64,000 nucleotides of DNA, from NCBI RefSeq assembly GCF_000337775.1, contig NZ_AOLQ01000065.1, forward strand, positions 62,001-126,000, in the 5' to 3' direction. The position numbers were made by a program, and so were the translations under genes. Source of the DNA: Haloarcula vallismortis ATCC 29715. GTDB taxonomy: Archaea; Halobacteriota; Halobacteria; Halobacteriales; Haloarculaceae. The notes beneath the pieces were generated by a model. It saw nothing but the letters and a program-made list of their open reading frames with translations, was not told the DNA's origin and made no database searches. This document shows, one piece after another, positions 44,696 through 53,581 of the stretch; position 1 is the stretch's first letter; every line of letters starts with the position of its first letter.

Positions 44696-44926
44696 TCAGG
44701 CGTCGTAGGCGTGGATGGCCACGATAGCCACGGCCGCGGCCAGCATCGCGAGCCCGAACGCGCCGCCCGATGTCACCAGCAGGTTGCCGGTATCAAGCTC
44801 CTGTGCGTGCAAAATAGCGTAGTTGTAGCTGTTGGTTGCTGTGGCCACGGCTGCACCGACCGAGACGAGTCCGAACAGCAGGGCCAGACCCATCCCCATG
44901 TCGCTTTTGGACGCCTTGGAACTCAT
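44696..44926 (-). CDS. Small membrane protein, two predicted helices
   Basis: A 76-residue protein: residues 10-30 (MGMGLALLFGLVSVGAAVA) and residues 50-73 (VTSGGAFGLAMLAAAVAIVAIH) form transmembrane helices joined by a polar loop. It resembles a conserved haloarchaeal two-helix family (possibly DUF7525; from memory). Function unknown. Confidence 0.72.
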   Translation of the reverse strand: MSSKASKSDMGMGLALLFGLVSVGAAVATATNSYNYAILHAQELDTGNLLVTSGGAFGLAMLAAAVAIVAIHAYDA

Positions 44927-44979
44927 GTACGACGCTTTCGGTGTTGCCCACTTAGTTCATTCGGGCTGGAGCCACAGGA

Positions 44980-44986
44980 CATATAC
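44980..44986 (+). promoter_or_regulatory. TATA-like element of the LEA-2 gene
   Basis: CATATAC lies 28-34 bases before the ATG at 45014, supporting that start and a short or absent leader. Confidence 0.45.
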
Positions 44987-45013
44987 CTCCCCGTCGAAGA
45001 TGGATGTGCAACT

Positions 45014-46234
45014 ATGGGCCGGTTGAAAATAGTTGGAGTTCTGGTCGTCGTCGCCGCCGCTGCCGTGGGGGGCAGCGTTGCGCTTGGCGTGCTGGGTGCG
45101 CCCAGCGTCACGTCCGTGGACAACCACTTCGCGGGCGTCTCGAACCAGACGACCGCTGTGGCGACGAATCTGACCGTGAACAACCCCAACCCCGTCGGTG
45201 TCCAGCTTGGCGGCGTGGCAATCAATTATACCATCTCAATGAACGGCGTGGAAATGGCACAAGGGGCCAAGGAGGGCGTCGGAGTTGGGACTGGGAACAC
45301 GACGCTGCCGTTCAGCACCGAGATGCAAAACGACCGCATCCCGCCGTGGTGGGTCACCCACATCGACAACGGCGAGACGACCACGGTCGGTATCGACGCC
45401 ACCGTCACGTCCTCGGCGCTCGGCGGGCGGTCGGTGTCCGCTAGCCAGGCACGAACCATCGAGACGGACCTCCTCGGACAGTTCAACAGTAGCGAGACGC
45501 GCCCGGTCGAAGCGAACCAGCCGCTCGTCTCGGACCCCGTACTCTACATCAACGAGACACGCGGCGCGTGGGACCAGGAGAACCTCACCCAGTCAGAGAC
45601 GCCGATGAACCTCGCGTTCGACGTGTACAACCCCAAGCCGTACCCCTACACGGTCACGAAGGTCGGCTACACGATTCGGATGAACGACGTGACCGTCGGC
45701 GAGGGCGAGACGGACCGCGGTTACATCCTCAGTCCCGGTCAGGAGACGACGCTGGAAGCGAACACCGCCATCCAGAACGAGAACTTAGACCGCTGGTGGG
45801 TGACGCATCTCCAGCGTAATCAGCGAACGGACCTCTACATCGACTTCTATCTCGTGCTTGAGGGCGGCGGGGAGCAGTTCCGGGTCGACCTCGATTCCAT
45901 CGACTACCAGCAGGAGATCGAGACGGACATCTTCGGCAACAAGGCACAGTACCCGACCGGCGACGAGGCCGCTAACAATTCCGGCGACGGGGCAGCTAGT
46001 TCGACGACAGACGGTGAATCGACGGCGACCCCGACACCGAGCGACACGGAGACGGAGACAGACGACGGCCTACTGGGCAGCGAGGACACAGAAACGGACG
46101 ACGGCCTACTGGACGGCAGCGAGACAGAGACTGCGACTGACACAGCTACGCCAACTCCGACTGAGTCTGTAGCTGGGACAGAGACTGCCACTCCGACTGA
46201 AACAGAGACCGACGACGGCGGACTCCTCGGATAG
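45014..46234 (+). CDS. Membrane-anchored LEA type 2 (WHy) domain protein
   Basis: A 406-residue exported protein. One N-terminal helix (LKIVGVLVVVAAAAVGGSVALGV) anchors it. Two LEA-14/WHy-like domains follow: residues about 33-150 (TTAVATNLTVNNPNPVGVQLGG) and residues about 175-310 (PMNLAFDVYNPKPYPYTVTK), each with the NPNP/NPKP turn and a late WWVTH motif. The C-terminal 80 residues are Thr/Glu/Asp-rich and repeat TDDGLLG-like units three times. The ATG at 45014 is preceded by a TATA element. The family binds or protects proteins or surfaces under desiccation; the role here is inferred. Confidence 0.85.
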   Translation: MGRLKIVGVLVVVAAAAVGGSVALGVLGAPSVTSVDNHFAGVSNQTTAVATNLTVNNPNPVGVQLGGVAINYTISMNGVEMAQGAKEGVGVGTGNTTLPFSTEMQNDRIPPWWVTHIDNGETTTVGIDATVTSSALGGRSVSASQARTIETDLLGQFNSSETRPVEANQPLVSDPVLYINETRGAWDQENLTQSETPMNLAFDVYNPKPYPYTVTKVGYTIRMNDVTVGEGETDRGYILSPGQETTLEANTAIQNENLDRWWVTHLQRNQRTDLYIDFYLVLEGGGEQFRVDLDSIDYQQEIETDIFGNKAQYPTGDEAANNSGDGAASSTTDGESTATPTPSDTETETDDGLLGSEDTETDDGLLDGSETETATDTATPTPTESVAGTETATPTETETDDGGLLG

Positions 46235-46275
46235 GAGAGAGCCGTAGCCAGTCGGCCACGTCCGACAGTACCGAG

Positions 46276-47310
46276 CTATTCGATGGTCGTGTGTTCGGAC
46301 TCCTCGTTGAGCGCGAGATTCGTCGCAATCTCGGCGCTCCGGACCGCGAACTCGGCCGTCTGCTGGAGGCTGACGAGCACTTCACGCACTTCCAGCAGTG
46401 CCTCGTTGTCCATCTCCGGCAGGTCGTCGAGGATCTCGTGTTCCTTGTCGCCGATGTCCTTGTACAGCTCCCGGACCTGAATCGCAGTGTCGTAGTTGCG
46501 GTCGACGGCCGCCTGAACCGCAAGCTCGGTGATGTCGTTGACCTGGTCGGTGAACTCGCGGATGCGGCGCATCGTCGAACTGTCGACGTTGAGCGAGTGG
46601 TCGTCGGTCTCCAGCGCGATCTCGGCGATGTCCTCGGCGTTGTCGGCGGTCAGTTCGAGGTTCTTCGCGATGGAGCGGTAGCCGATGAGCGGGAAGCCGT
46701 CGTTGAGGCCGATAGCCCGTGCGAGGTTCGGGTTCTGATAGGCCGTGAAGATGAGCCGAAGCAAGAGAACGAATATCTTATTGGCCTGCCGCTCGCGGTT
46801 GAGCGCCCGCTGGGCGAGGTCGGGGTTGCCGTGTGCGAGTGATTTCACCGCTTCGTTGCGCATCGTCGAGCCGGTCGATTCCAGCCGTTCGAGGAGGTTG
46901 TTAAGCGTGAAGTCTTCCGGGTCGACGGAACAGCGAATCGCGATTCTGTCCGGTGTCTCTTCGATGACGCCCAGCCCCATCAACTGGGTTTCGGCGTTGT
47001 AGACGGCGTTAATGTGGGAGGATTCCAGCGTCTCGCCCTCCGGGACTTCGACGTGGATGACGCGCCGGCCGAGCACGTACTGGGCGACGATGGCCCGCTC
47101 GACAGAGTCGGCGTCGAGGTTCTCCGCGTGGATGATAGCCTCTGACTCCTCAGTCTGGACAGACTCGGGCATGACTGTCAGCGTGCCTTTGCCGCCCATC
47201 CGAAGCGACACCTCGTCGCCTTTTTCAACGTCGTGCGCACTGGCCCACTCCGCCGGCAACGTCATCGCAAGCGTTGACGGTCCCAACCGCTGGACTTTCC
47301 GGGTTTCCAT
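46276..47310 (-). CDS. PhoU-domain regulator with N-terminal AbrB/SpoVT domain
   Basis: A 344-residue protein. Residues 1-48 are an AbrB-type swapped-hairpin DNA-binding domain (METRKVQRLGPSTLAMTLPAEWA, DEVSLRMGGKGTLTVMPE). Residues about 105-335 hold PhoU-like helical bundles (ERLESTGSTMRNEAVKSLAHG, KNLELTADNAEDIAEIALET, RELYKDIGDKEHEILDD). In archaea such fusions are thought to link phosphate status to transcription. No pst genes lie nearby. A PhoX-like phosphatase lies 40 kb away in this window, but a link is speculative. Confidence 0.9.
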   Translation of the reverse strand: METRKVQRLGPSTLAMTLPAEWASAHDVEKGDEVSLRMGGKGTLTVMPESVQTEESEAIIHAENLDADSVERAIVAQYVLGRRVIHVEVPEGETLESSHINAVYNAETQLMGLGVIEETPDRIAIRCSVDPEDFTLNNLLERLESTGSTMRNEAVKSLAHGNPDLAQRALNRERQANKIFVLLLRLIFTAYQNPNLARAIGLNDGFPLIGYRSIAKNLELTADNAEDIAEIALETDDHSLNVDSSTMRRIREFTDQVNDITELAVQAAVDRNYDTAIQVRELYKDIGDKEHEILDDLPEMDNEALLEVREVLVSLQQTAEFAVRSAEIATNLALNEESEHTTIE

Positions 47311-47408
47311 ATGTCCTTTGTGGGGGACGAGATACCTTAATCTTGACTATACATGATAAAATACCGGTGCCGATATATCATGGCTTGTCGCCACCAGTTG
47401 CTGGGAGA

Positions 47409-48479
47409 TCAGACGACTTCGACGAGTCTGCGCTCGTGTCGTCCGACGCGGACCCGCAGCCAGCCGCGCAGTTCTTCGTCTAACTCCGGGTCGCCAGTGT
47501 CGACACGGAGCGTGCCGATGCCGTCCAGCTTCCGCCGCGAGGCGACGACTTCGAGGTCACACTTCCTGATGACCGCCGGCGATAGCTGCTGGTTCCCCCG
47601 GCCGAACACGAACCCTTGCCCGCCGATAGGCGAGACGACGATGACGTTCCGGTCGCCGAGGGCATCGAGGATATTTGATTCGGCGGCATCGCGGGCGAGC
47701 AACTGCCCGTCTCGCCACACATCTACGCCGAGGGTCGTCCCGTCGAACCCGAGTTGTTCCTTGATAGCGCCGACAGTGCTCCCGGGTCCGAGGACATACG
47801 TGACGCCCGGTTCGGCGGCGTCAGCGACGCTCTCGGCGAGGGATTCGACGCTCCCGCCGCCCAGTTGCTTTGCGGACTGGCGCTGGTCGGCGATAGGGAC
47901 CGTGGCGACGGCCCGCAGTTCCGTGACGACCTCCCCGCCCCTGAACGCATCCTCGTCGATGTCGTTGACCTCCGCGCGCTCCGTCTCGGAGAAGCGGGCG
48001 ACGATGCGGCCGGCCGCCCGCGGCGACACGCCGAACACGGAGGAGTACACCTTGACTCCGGCCGGGACACCCAGAATCGGAATGTCCGCGTTCAGTCTGT
48101 CGAGGGTCGTTGCAACGTCGACAGCTGTGCCGTCACCGCCGACAAACAAGATGGCGTCCACATCCGACTCGACGAACGCTTGGACTGCATCCTGAGTGTC
48201 CTCACTGCCTGTTTCATCAGCGCTTGCCGGGGTGCCAACGACTGTCGGATCGAACCCCGCCTCGCGAGCGATGGACTCGCCCATCGGGTCGCCGTACGTG
48301 AGCAGCTCCACATCCCGCCCGACCTCGGCAAGCGATTCCAGCGCTATCCGTGCCCGGTCCGGGGCGCGTTGTTCCGCACCGCGGCGGCGCGCCTCTTCGA
48401 CTTTCCCGTCAGTGCCCTTGAGGCCGACGCGGCCGCCCATGCCGGCGATGGGGTTGACCACGACACCGATTCGTCGCAT
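47409..48479 (-). CDS. ATP-NAD kinase family protein
   Basis: A 356-residue kinase-like protein. The start MRRIGVVVNPIAGMGGRVGLKG and DAILFVGGDGTAVDVA (GGDGT motif) define the NAD kinase/diacylglycerol kinase superfamily. GVPAGVKVYSSVFGVSPRAAGRI is a second conserved loop, and VLGPGSTVGAIKEQLG and VSPIGGQGFVFGRGNQQLSP mark the larger 'ATP-NAD kinase-like/AcoX' subgroup. Its true substrate may not be NAD; that is not decided by sequence. It stands alone on the minus strand. Confidence 0.88.
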   Translation of the reverse strand: MRRIGVVVNPIAGMGGRVGLKGTDGKVEEARRRGAEQRAPDRARIALESLAEVGRDVELLTYGDPMGESIAREAGFDPTVVGTPASADETGSEDTQDAVQAFVESDVDAILFVGGDGTAVDVATTLDRLNADIPILGVPAGVKVYSSVFGVSPRAAGRIVARFSETERAEVNDIDEDAFRGGEVVTELRAVATVPIADQRQSAKQLGGGSVESLAESVADAAEPGVTYVLGPGSTVGAIKEQLGFDGTTLGVDVWRDGQLLARDAAESNILDALGDRNVIVVSPIGGQGFVFGRGNQQLSPAVIRKCDLEVVASRRKLDGIGTLRVDTGDPELDEELRGWLRVRVGRHERRLVEVV

Positions 48480-48558
48480 TCGTCGTCACTACGCGACCCT
48501 GCGGCAAAAGCGGCCCGGGAGCGTGCCTTTCAAGCCACCCCACGCAGAACGCACAGCT

Positions 48559-48675
48559 ATGTCAGTCGTACTCCAGAGTGGCGTCCAGACAGGAATTATC
48601 AACGCGTCCGGCGCGGTCATCACGCTCGGTGGCCTGCTACTTACGTTTCTCTGGCTGAACCATCTCTACCGGTAG
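48559..48675 (+). CDS. 38-residue single-helix membrane microprotein
   Basis: The frame from the ATG at 48559 encodes 38 residues: a short polar N-terminus (MSVVLQSGVQTGI) and one hydrophobic helix (GAVITLGGLLLTFLWLNH) with a basic end. The stop (48673-48675) directly abuts the convergent cinA-like stop (48676). Its clean helix and the tight fit between neighbours support a real gene; the family is unknown. Confidence 0.6.
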   Translation: MSVVLQSGVQTGIINASGAVITLGGLLLTFLWLNHLYR

Positions 48676-49371
48676 TCACTCCGCTGTCGGTGACTCGACG
48701 CGCTCGCTGAACCACGCCGCCGCCTCCTCGACTAGCGCTTCCTCTGTCCCCTCGAACCGGACGGTCACGTGGCTGCCCGGATAGCTACCCACTTTGACCG
48801 GGAACTGCTCCTGTACCTCCGCCAGTCGATCCAGCAGCGCGCTCTCTGGTTCAGCGGCGTCGACAGTGCGAACGTACCGCTGCTCGCCGGTGAACTCGTC
48901 GGCGACCTCCTCGAACATCCGCTTCATCTCGGCCGGCACGCCCGGCAAGACGTAACAGCTCTCGACGACACAGCCGGGCGCGACGCCTTCGTGGTTTGGC
49001 AGGACACGGGACCCCTCCGGCACCTCGCCGGTTCCGTCGGTCAGGTCGTCGCGCGTGTAGCCGCCGTGTTCCTCCAGCCACGCGAGGGCGTCCCCGCTCT
49101 CGACGACATCTCGACCGAACGCCGCGGCGACAGCTTCGATGGTTTTGTCGTCGTGGGTCGGTCCGAGGCCGCCGGTGACGATGACGGCGTCGAACTCCGC
49201 GTGATACTCGTTGACCACGCGGGCGATGTCCGATATCTCGTCGGGGACGACCGTTGTCCGCCCGACGGTGACGCCGCGCCCCGCGAGCTGTTGCCCCAGC
49301 CATGCGGCGTTCGTGTTGACCGTCTCGCCACTGAGCAGTTCGTCTCCGACGGTGACTACCGCGACGCGCAT
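48676..49371 (-). CDS. CinA N-terminal (MoaB-like) domain protein
   Basis: A 231-residue protein with the molybdopterin-binding-like fold of CinA: MRVAVVTVGDELLSGETVNTNAAWL, FDAVIVTGGLGPTHDDKTIEA and GVAPGCVVESCYVLPGVPAEMKRMFEE. It lacks the C-terminal nicotinamide-nucleotide amidase domain of bacterial CinA, as usual in archaea. COG1058 proteins hydrolyse ADP-ribose or similar nucleotides in some bacteria; the archaeal role is less clear. The ATG at 49371 is chosen over one nine codons upstream. Confidence 0.88.
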   Translation of the reverse strand: MRVAVVTVGDELLSGETVNTNAAWLGQQLAGRGVTVGRTTVVPDEISDIARVVNEYHAEFDAVIVTGGLGPTHDDKTIEAVAAAFGRDVVESGDALAWLEEHGGYTRDDLTDGTGEVPEGSRVLPNHEGVAPGCVVESCYVLPGVPAEMKRMFEEVADEFTGEQRYVRTVDAAEPESALLDRLAEVQEQFPVKVGSYPGSHVTVRFEGTEEALVEEAAAWFSERVESPTAE

Positions 49372-49451
49372 ACCGCTCAGTTGTACTGGGAGACACAAAT
49401 ACTGTCGGTCATGGGACTCGGCAGTATCGGTTTCAGTGAATCGGAGAGAAA

Positions 49452-49526
49452 TGCTCCGTCAGGGATTTGAACCCTAGTCATCACCGTGAGAGGGTGATAT
49501 GATTGGCCGGACTACACCAACGGAGC
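49452..49526 (-). tRNA. tRNA-Glu (anticodon CUC)
   Basis: On the minus strand a 75-base cloverleaf runs from 49526 to 49452. Acceptor arms GCTCCGT and ACGGAGC pair fully; the discriminator is A and no CCA is encoded. The D-arm contains TGGTGTAGTCCGGCCAA. The anticodon stem TCACC/GGTGA encloses the loop CTCTCAC, giving CUC. The T-arm carries GGTTCAAATCC. There is no intron, so RtcB-type splicing is not needed for it. Confidence 0.96.
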
Positions 49527-49550
49527 GTACACATCTTCGTAGCGAGGAGA

Positions 49551-49560
49551 TACGTATAAT
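49551..49560 (-). promoter_or_regulatory. TATA element of tRNA-Glu
   Basis: On the minus strand ATTATACGTA is 25 bases before the first base of the mature tRNA, normal archaeal spacing. Confidence 0.6.
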
Positions 49561-49660
49561 CATTGCGTTTCAGCCCCGCCCTGTGCTGGTTTATCATACT
49601 GTTGGCTGTAACTATTACAGACATCCGCGGTACCGAAATGCCACACAACCGCCGACAGGT

Positions 49661-50839
49661 TCACTCGTCGTCGAACGGTGACCCCGCGGCATCGGGTTCC
49701 TGACCGGCGAGGCTGATGATGTTCTCGCGGCCGACCCTGAGTTTCGAGATGTCGCCGTCGTCCTCCATATCCGAGAGGAGCATGCTCACCTTCGATTTCG
49801 ACCAGTCGGTGCTGTCGACGATGTCGACCTGCTTCATTCGACCGCCGTTCTCCTCCAGCAGTTTGCGGACGCGGTCGCTGTCGGTGAGTAGTTCCTCGTC
49901 GGGGACTGCCGGTTCGTCGGTGTCAGCCGTTGCAGCGCCCGACGCAGCCGTCGACGGCTCCGCTGTGTTCGCAGTGGCCGACGGTGTCGAAGCCTGCGGT
50001 TCGTCGTCGTCGGTCCCCAGCACCTGTCCCAGCGCGCCGGACCGCCACGCGGCCACACCGCCAGCGACGATGACGATGAAGACGACAGCGGCCGGGAGCA
50101 TCCACGACGGCCCGCCGGCGACCTCGTCGGGGCTGTCACCGCCCGCCGTGGTGTCTCGCTCAGTACCAGCGCTCTGTCCGGTTTCGCGCGGCCGTAGTTC
50201 CACGTATGGCCGACGGTCGTTGAACGACTGCTCGCCGTTCCACGTGACGCTCGTGCTGCTTTCGAGTGAGCCGGGAGCGCTCTGTGAGTCCGGTTCTGGC
50301 TGGACGTCGACGAACGCCAGCTCGGGGCCGCGCTCAAAAACGAACGACTGGCTCGGCCCGATGTAGAACCCGCCATCGAATACGTCACTGACCACGACAG
50401 AGTCACCCTCAACGACAGCGAAGTTTTGCCAGCGGAACGACATCCGCACCGTGCCGGTGTTCTGTAGCGGGTCGACCGTCGCCGACCGGTCGTAGTCGGT
50501 TGCACTCATGGTCCGGCCAGTCACGTTCGTCCCGTACTGTGTCAGCAGCGTCGATTGCTCGACGAAGCTCTGGTATAATGGCTGCTCCGACTGCTCGAAC
50601 TCCGTGGCGAACTCCTCGAACTGCTGTTGCTCGGATTCGTTCACGAGCGGGGTCCTGTGGACGATGGCCCACTCCGCAGATCCGTTTTGATACAGCGTGA
50701 CCTGAAACGTCGTCCGGTCGAACCTGTCGGGCGTCTGGACGCCGACGCTCTCGTCGGCCGACTGTGCCACCGCCAGCGGCGCGGCACCGCTTCCAAGCAA
50801 GAGAACCAGCACGAGACTGGCGACGACCAGGCGTACCAT
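49661..50839 (-). CDS. Membrane-anchored protein with C-terminal winged helix
   Basis: A 392-residue protein. A signal helix (MVRLVVASLVLVLLLGSGAAP) leads to an extracellular beta-rich domain (residues about 25-215: DRTTFQVTLYQNGSAEWAIVH). A Ser/Thr-rich spacer, a transmembrane helix (WMLPAAVVFIVIVAGGVAAW) and an acidic cytoplasmic linker follow. The end is a winged helix (DSDRVRKLLEENGGRMKQVDI, STDWSKSKVSMLLSDMEDDGDI, SKLRVGRENIISL). A longer start at 50866 is possible. It is probably a one-component sensor that acts on DNA from the membrane; its target is unknown, but livH diverges from it. Confidence 0.85.
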   Translation of the reverse strand: MVRLVVASLVLVLLLGSGAAPLAVAQSADESVGVQTPDRFDRTTFQVTLYQNGSAEWAIVHRTPLVNESEQQQFEEFATEFEQSEQPLYQSFVEQSTLLTQYGTNVTGRTMSATDYDRSATVDPLQNTGTVRMSFRWQNFAVVEGDSVVVSDVFDGGFYIGPSQSFVFERGPELAFVDVQPEPDSQSAPGSLESSTSVTWNGEQSFNDRRPYVELRPRETGQSAGTERDTTAGGDSPDEVAGGPSWMLPAAVVFIVIVAGGVAAWRSGALGQVLGTDDDEPQASTPSATANTAEPSTAASGAATADTDEPAVPDEELLTDSDRVRKLLEENGGRMKQVDIVDSTDWSKSKVSMLLSDMEDDGDISKLRVGRENIISLAGQEPDAAGSPFDDE

Positions 50840-51098
50840 CTGTCGTATATCATCGATGGACCGCATAAAAGCGCTGTGAATAGCACTGTTCTCAGTCAGT
50901 ATCGGGCCGATGTCCGGCGATTTCTCGATACGAGGACAACGCAAAGTGCCAGTGCCCGAAACCGGTGTCGCGGGCTGTGCGGGCGCTCGATCACACAGCC
51001 CTCACTCGGTTCGAAGCGGTCCCAATCGCCACTCTGTCCCGTGGTATTGATTGTCTCTCGCTCGACACGTGACCATGGGAGGGGGCGATTTCTGTTTT

Positions 51099-51158
51099 GA
51101 CACCGGTGTCTTGGCTTCTACACCGGTATTTCACACGAATTTCCGGTGGGTTATTTAG
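51099..51158 (+). promoter_or_regulatory. livH promoter with three CCGG-centred sites 20 bp apart
   Basis: The gap 50840-51185 has no gene that I can support. It contains a perfect palindrome GACACCGGTGTC (centre 51104.5), a half-match TACACCGGTATT (centre 51124.5) and TTCCGGTGGG (centre 51144.5), exactly 20 bp apart, followed by TATA-like TTATTTAG (51151-51158). One more ACCGGTGTC copy lies at 50961. The phasing puts all sites on one DNA face, as for a cooperating regulator. Confidence 0.5.
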
Positions 51159-51185
51159 AGAGGAGGGTCCAACGAACGGTAACCT

Positions 51186-52301
51186 ATGGGAATTGCTGAG
51201 TTCGCAAGAGACGGCCGCGTAGTGGTGGGCGAACGGCCGGGAGCAGCAGTGGTGGCCGCTGTCGGTGGCTTCCTCTTGCTGGATTTAGTTGCAAAGCTTG
51301 CTGGGACAACCGTGTTCTTCGTCGGGACCAAGTTGCTGGGTGGCTCCCTCACTGTGAGCTCGTTGCTCTCGATGGTGGTAGACGGGCTGCTCGTCGGACT
51401 GGCGGTCGGGCTCGCCGGAATCGGCCTGTCGATGACATACAGCATCCTCGATTTCGCCAACTTCGCACACGGGGACACAGTAACTGTCGGGGCGTTCCTG
51501 GGGTGGGTCGCCGCGTATATCACCGCCGGCCTCGGGACCGGTGCCCCGATTGCAGAGCTGTTCATGCTCAATTCGGGACGGCAGTTAAGCACCGTTTCGA
51601 CGTTGGCTCCAGTGCTTCTGGGTCTCGTCGTCGCCGGCGTCGGCTCAATCGGCATCGTATTACTCATCGACCGCCTCACCTATCGCCCCATGCGCGACAC
51701 GGACAACATCTCCTTACTGATCGCGTCAATCGGTGTCGCGCTCGCATTGCGCTATCTCATCGCGTTCGTCTTCGGCACGGAAACGAGTGGCGTTGCAAGC
51801 GGCGGGCTCCGGGTGACGGTTTTCTCGATGATCTCGGTGACCGACAACGAAATCACTCTGCTGGTGGTGTCGGTCCTGCTGATGCTCGGCGTCCACCTCC
51901 TGCTACAGCGGACGAAGCTCGGCAAAGCAATGCGGGCGATGGCCGATAACGAAGACCTCGCACGCGTGACTGGGATTCCAACAGAGCGCGTGATTCGGCT
52001 CACGTGGATTCTCGGCGGCGGTCTGGCGGGCATCGGCGGCTACCTGCTCGTGCTGGAAAGCGGGACGATATCGTTCAACTTCGGCTGGATTCTGCTCCTG
52101 CTCATCTTCGCCGCCGTCATCGTCGGCGGCATCGGCTCGATATACGGGGCGATGGCCGGCGGGATTCTCATCGGGCTGGTCGATAGTCTGGCCCTGATCT
52201 GGCTGCCGTCCGGGCTGACGCGGGCCTCCGCGTTTCTGGTGCTCATCGTCGTCCTGTTGTTGCGCCCGTCCGGTATCTTCGGGGGGGTGTCGACAGCATG
52301 A
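51186..52301 (+). CDS. livH: Branched-chain amino acid ABC transporter permease LivH
   Basis: A 371-residue permease with about nine to ten helices. The LivH pattern is visible in LLVGLAVGLAGIGLSMTYSILDFANFAHGDTVTVGAF and the late cytoplasmic loop AMRAMADNEDLARVTGIPTERVIRLTW, the EAA-like ATPase contact. The N-terminal 60 residues include an extra helix (GAAVVAAVGGFLLLDLVAKLA). Its stop overlaps the livM start by four bases (ATGA). It is the first gene of a four-gene operon; substrate (branched-chain amino acids, amides or urea) is not fixed by sequence. Confidence 0.93.
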   Translation: MGIAEFARDGRVVVGERPGAAVVAAVGGFLLLDLVAKLAGTTVFFVGTKLLGGSLTVSSLLSMVVDGLLVGLAVGLAGIGLSMTYSILDFANFAHGDTVTVGAFLGWVAAYITAGLGTGAPIAELFMLNSGRQLSTVSTLAPVLLGLVVAGVGSIGIVLLIDRLTYRPMRDTDNISLLIASIGVALALRYLIAFVFGTETSGVASGGLRVTVFSMISVTDNEITLLVVSVLLMLGVHLLLQRTKLGKAMRAMADNEDLARVTGIPTERVIRLTWILGGGLAGIGGYLLVLESGTISFNFGWILLLLIFAAVIVGGIGSIYGAMAGGILIGLVDSLALIWLPSGLTRASAFLVLIVVLLLRPSGIFGGVSTA

Positions 52302-53581
52302 GTACTGTTGACACTATCCGAGGCCGTCTGGACGCACTCCCGGACGTGGGGCTGGTGGTCGGCTTCATCGGCGCTATCTGGGCCGTCATGCTCGTGCTGG
52401 CTATTGCTGTCGGCGGGGCAAACTGGGCGAACCTCGCCGCTGGCTTCGTCGGCAGCGTAACCGTGCTCATCGGCGGCTACGCGATTCTCGCGCTGGCACT
52501 GAATCTCCAGTGGGGGTACACCGGCCTGTTCAACATCGGTATTGCGGGATTCATGGCCGTCGGTGCATACACGACAGCGATTCTGACCGCACCAACTGAC
52601 CCGGCTGCCGGAGCAGTTCCGGGGCTTGGACTCCCGCTGTGGGTTGGCCTCATCGGCGGCATGGTGATGGCCGCTATCGTCGGGGGTCTCGCGGCGCTGC
52701 CGGCGCTCCGACTGAAAGCCGACTACCTCGCTATCGTGACGGTCGCGTTCTCCGAAATCATCCGGCTCATCGTCAACTGGGACGGTCTCGCCGAGGTCTC
52801 GCTGTTCGGGGTGCCGGTCGGAACCGGCGGCGCGACCGGCATCTCGTTCAAGTCCGCGAACGATGTGGCGTCGACGCTCATCAACGGCGTCGGGCAGCCG
52901 CTCGTAACTGCCGCGGAAGGCGTCGGCGTCTCCGGGCCGAACCTGGCGAATCTCACCTACGGGATACTCCTCCTGCTGGTCGTGGCCGCGAGCTACTGGG
53001 TGCTTGCCCGCATTACGGACTCGCCGTTCGGTCGCGTGCTGAAGGCGATCCGTGAGGACGAGACCGTGACCCAGTCACTCGGCAAGGACACCCGTCTGTT
53101 CAAGATCAAGACCTTCATGATCGGTTGCGCGCTGATGGGGCTGGCCGGCGTCCTGTTCCGTGGCCAGGCGGGCTACATCAGCCCACAGCAGTTCAGACCG
53201 ACAATCACGTTCTACGTGTTCGCGGCGCTCATCATCGGCGGCTCCGGGTCCAACACCGGCAGTATCGTCGGTGCAGCGACGTTCTCGGGGCTGCTGTTCT
53301 ATCTGCCGGCTCGGTTAGGGGAGAACATCTCGCTGGGCGGCACCCGCGCACCCGGCAACATCGTCGACGCGGTCGCTGGATTCGCGTCGCTGGACCCGGC
53401 TCCACTCCTCGCATACATCATTAGCAACGTCAGCACGCTCCGGTTCGTCCTCATCGGTGTCGTACTGATATACATCATCCAGAACCAGCCAGATGGGCTG
53501 CTCGGGCATCGGAACGAACCCGCAACGAGCGTGAGTCTGGACAGACCACAGTCCGGGTCCGGAGGTGAGACCGATGAGTGA
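52298..53581 (+). CDS. livM: Branched-chain amino acid ABC transporter permease LivM
   Basis: A 427-residue permease with about ten helices. Characteristic regions are LALNLQWGYTGLFNIGIAGFMAVGAYTTAIL and LPALRLKADYLAIVTVAFSEIIRLIV, typical of LivM. The ATPase contact loop is GRVLKAIREDETVTQSLGKDTRLFKIKTF. FRGQAGYISPQQFRPTITF follows. It overlaps livH by four bases and livG by eight, so translation is coupled. It pairs with LivH as the transport channel. Confidence 0.93.
   Translation: MSTVDTIRGRLDALPDVGLVVGFIGAIWAVMLVLAIAVGGANWANLAAGFVGSVTVLIGGYAILALALNLQWGYTGLFNIGIAGFMAVGAYTTAILTAPTDPAAGAVPGLGLPLWVGLIGGMVMAAIVGGLAALPALRLKADYLAIVTVAFSEIIRLIVNWDGLAEVSLFGVPVGTGGATGISFKSANDVASTLINGVGQPLVTAAEGVGVSGPNLANLTYGILLLLVVAASYWVLARITDSPFGRVLKAIREDETVTQSLGKDTRLFKIKTFMIGCALMGLAGVLFRGQAGYISPQQFRPTITFYVFAALIIGGSGSNTGSIVGAATFSGLLFYLPARLGENISLGGTRAPGNIVDAVAGFASLDPAPLLAYIISNVSTLRFVLIGVVLIYIIQNQPDGLLGHRNEPATSVSLDRPQSGSGGETDE

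Noticed and set aside
50627-51100. Plus-strand 157-codon frame in the region before livH
   Set aside because: Overlaps the membrane-anchored winged-helix gene on the other strand, Arg-rich, and ends in the promoter region.
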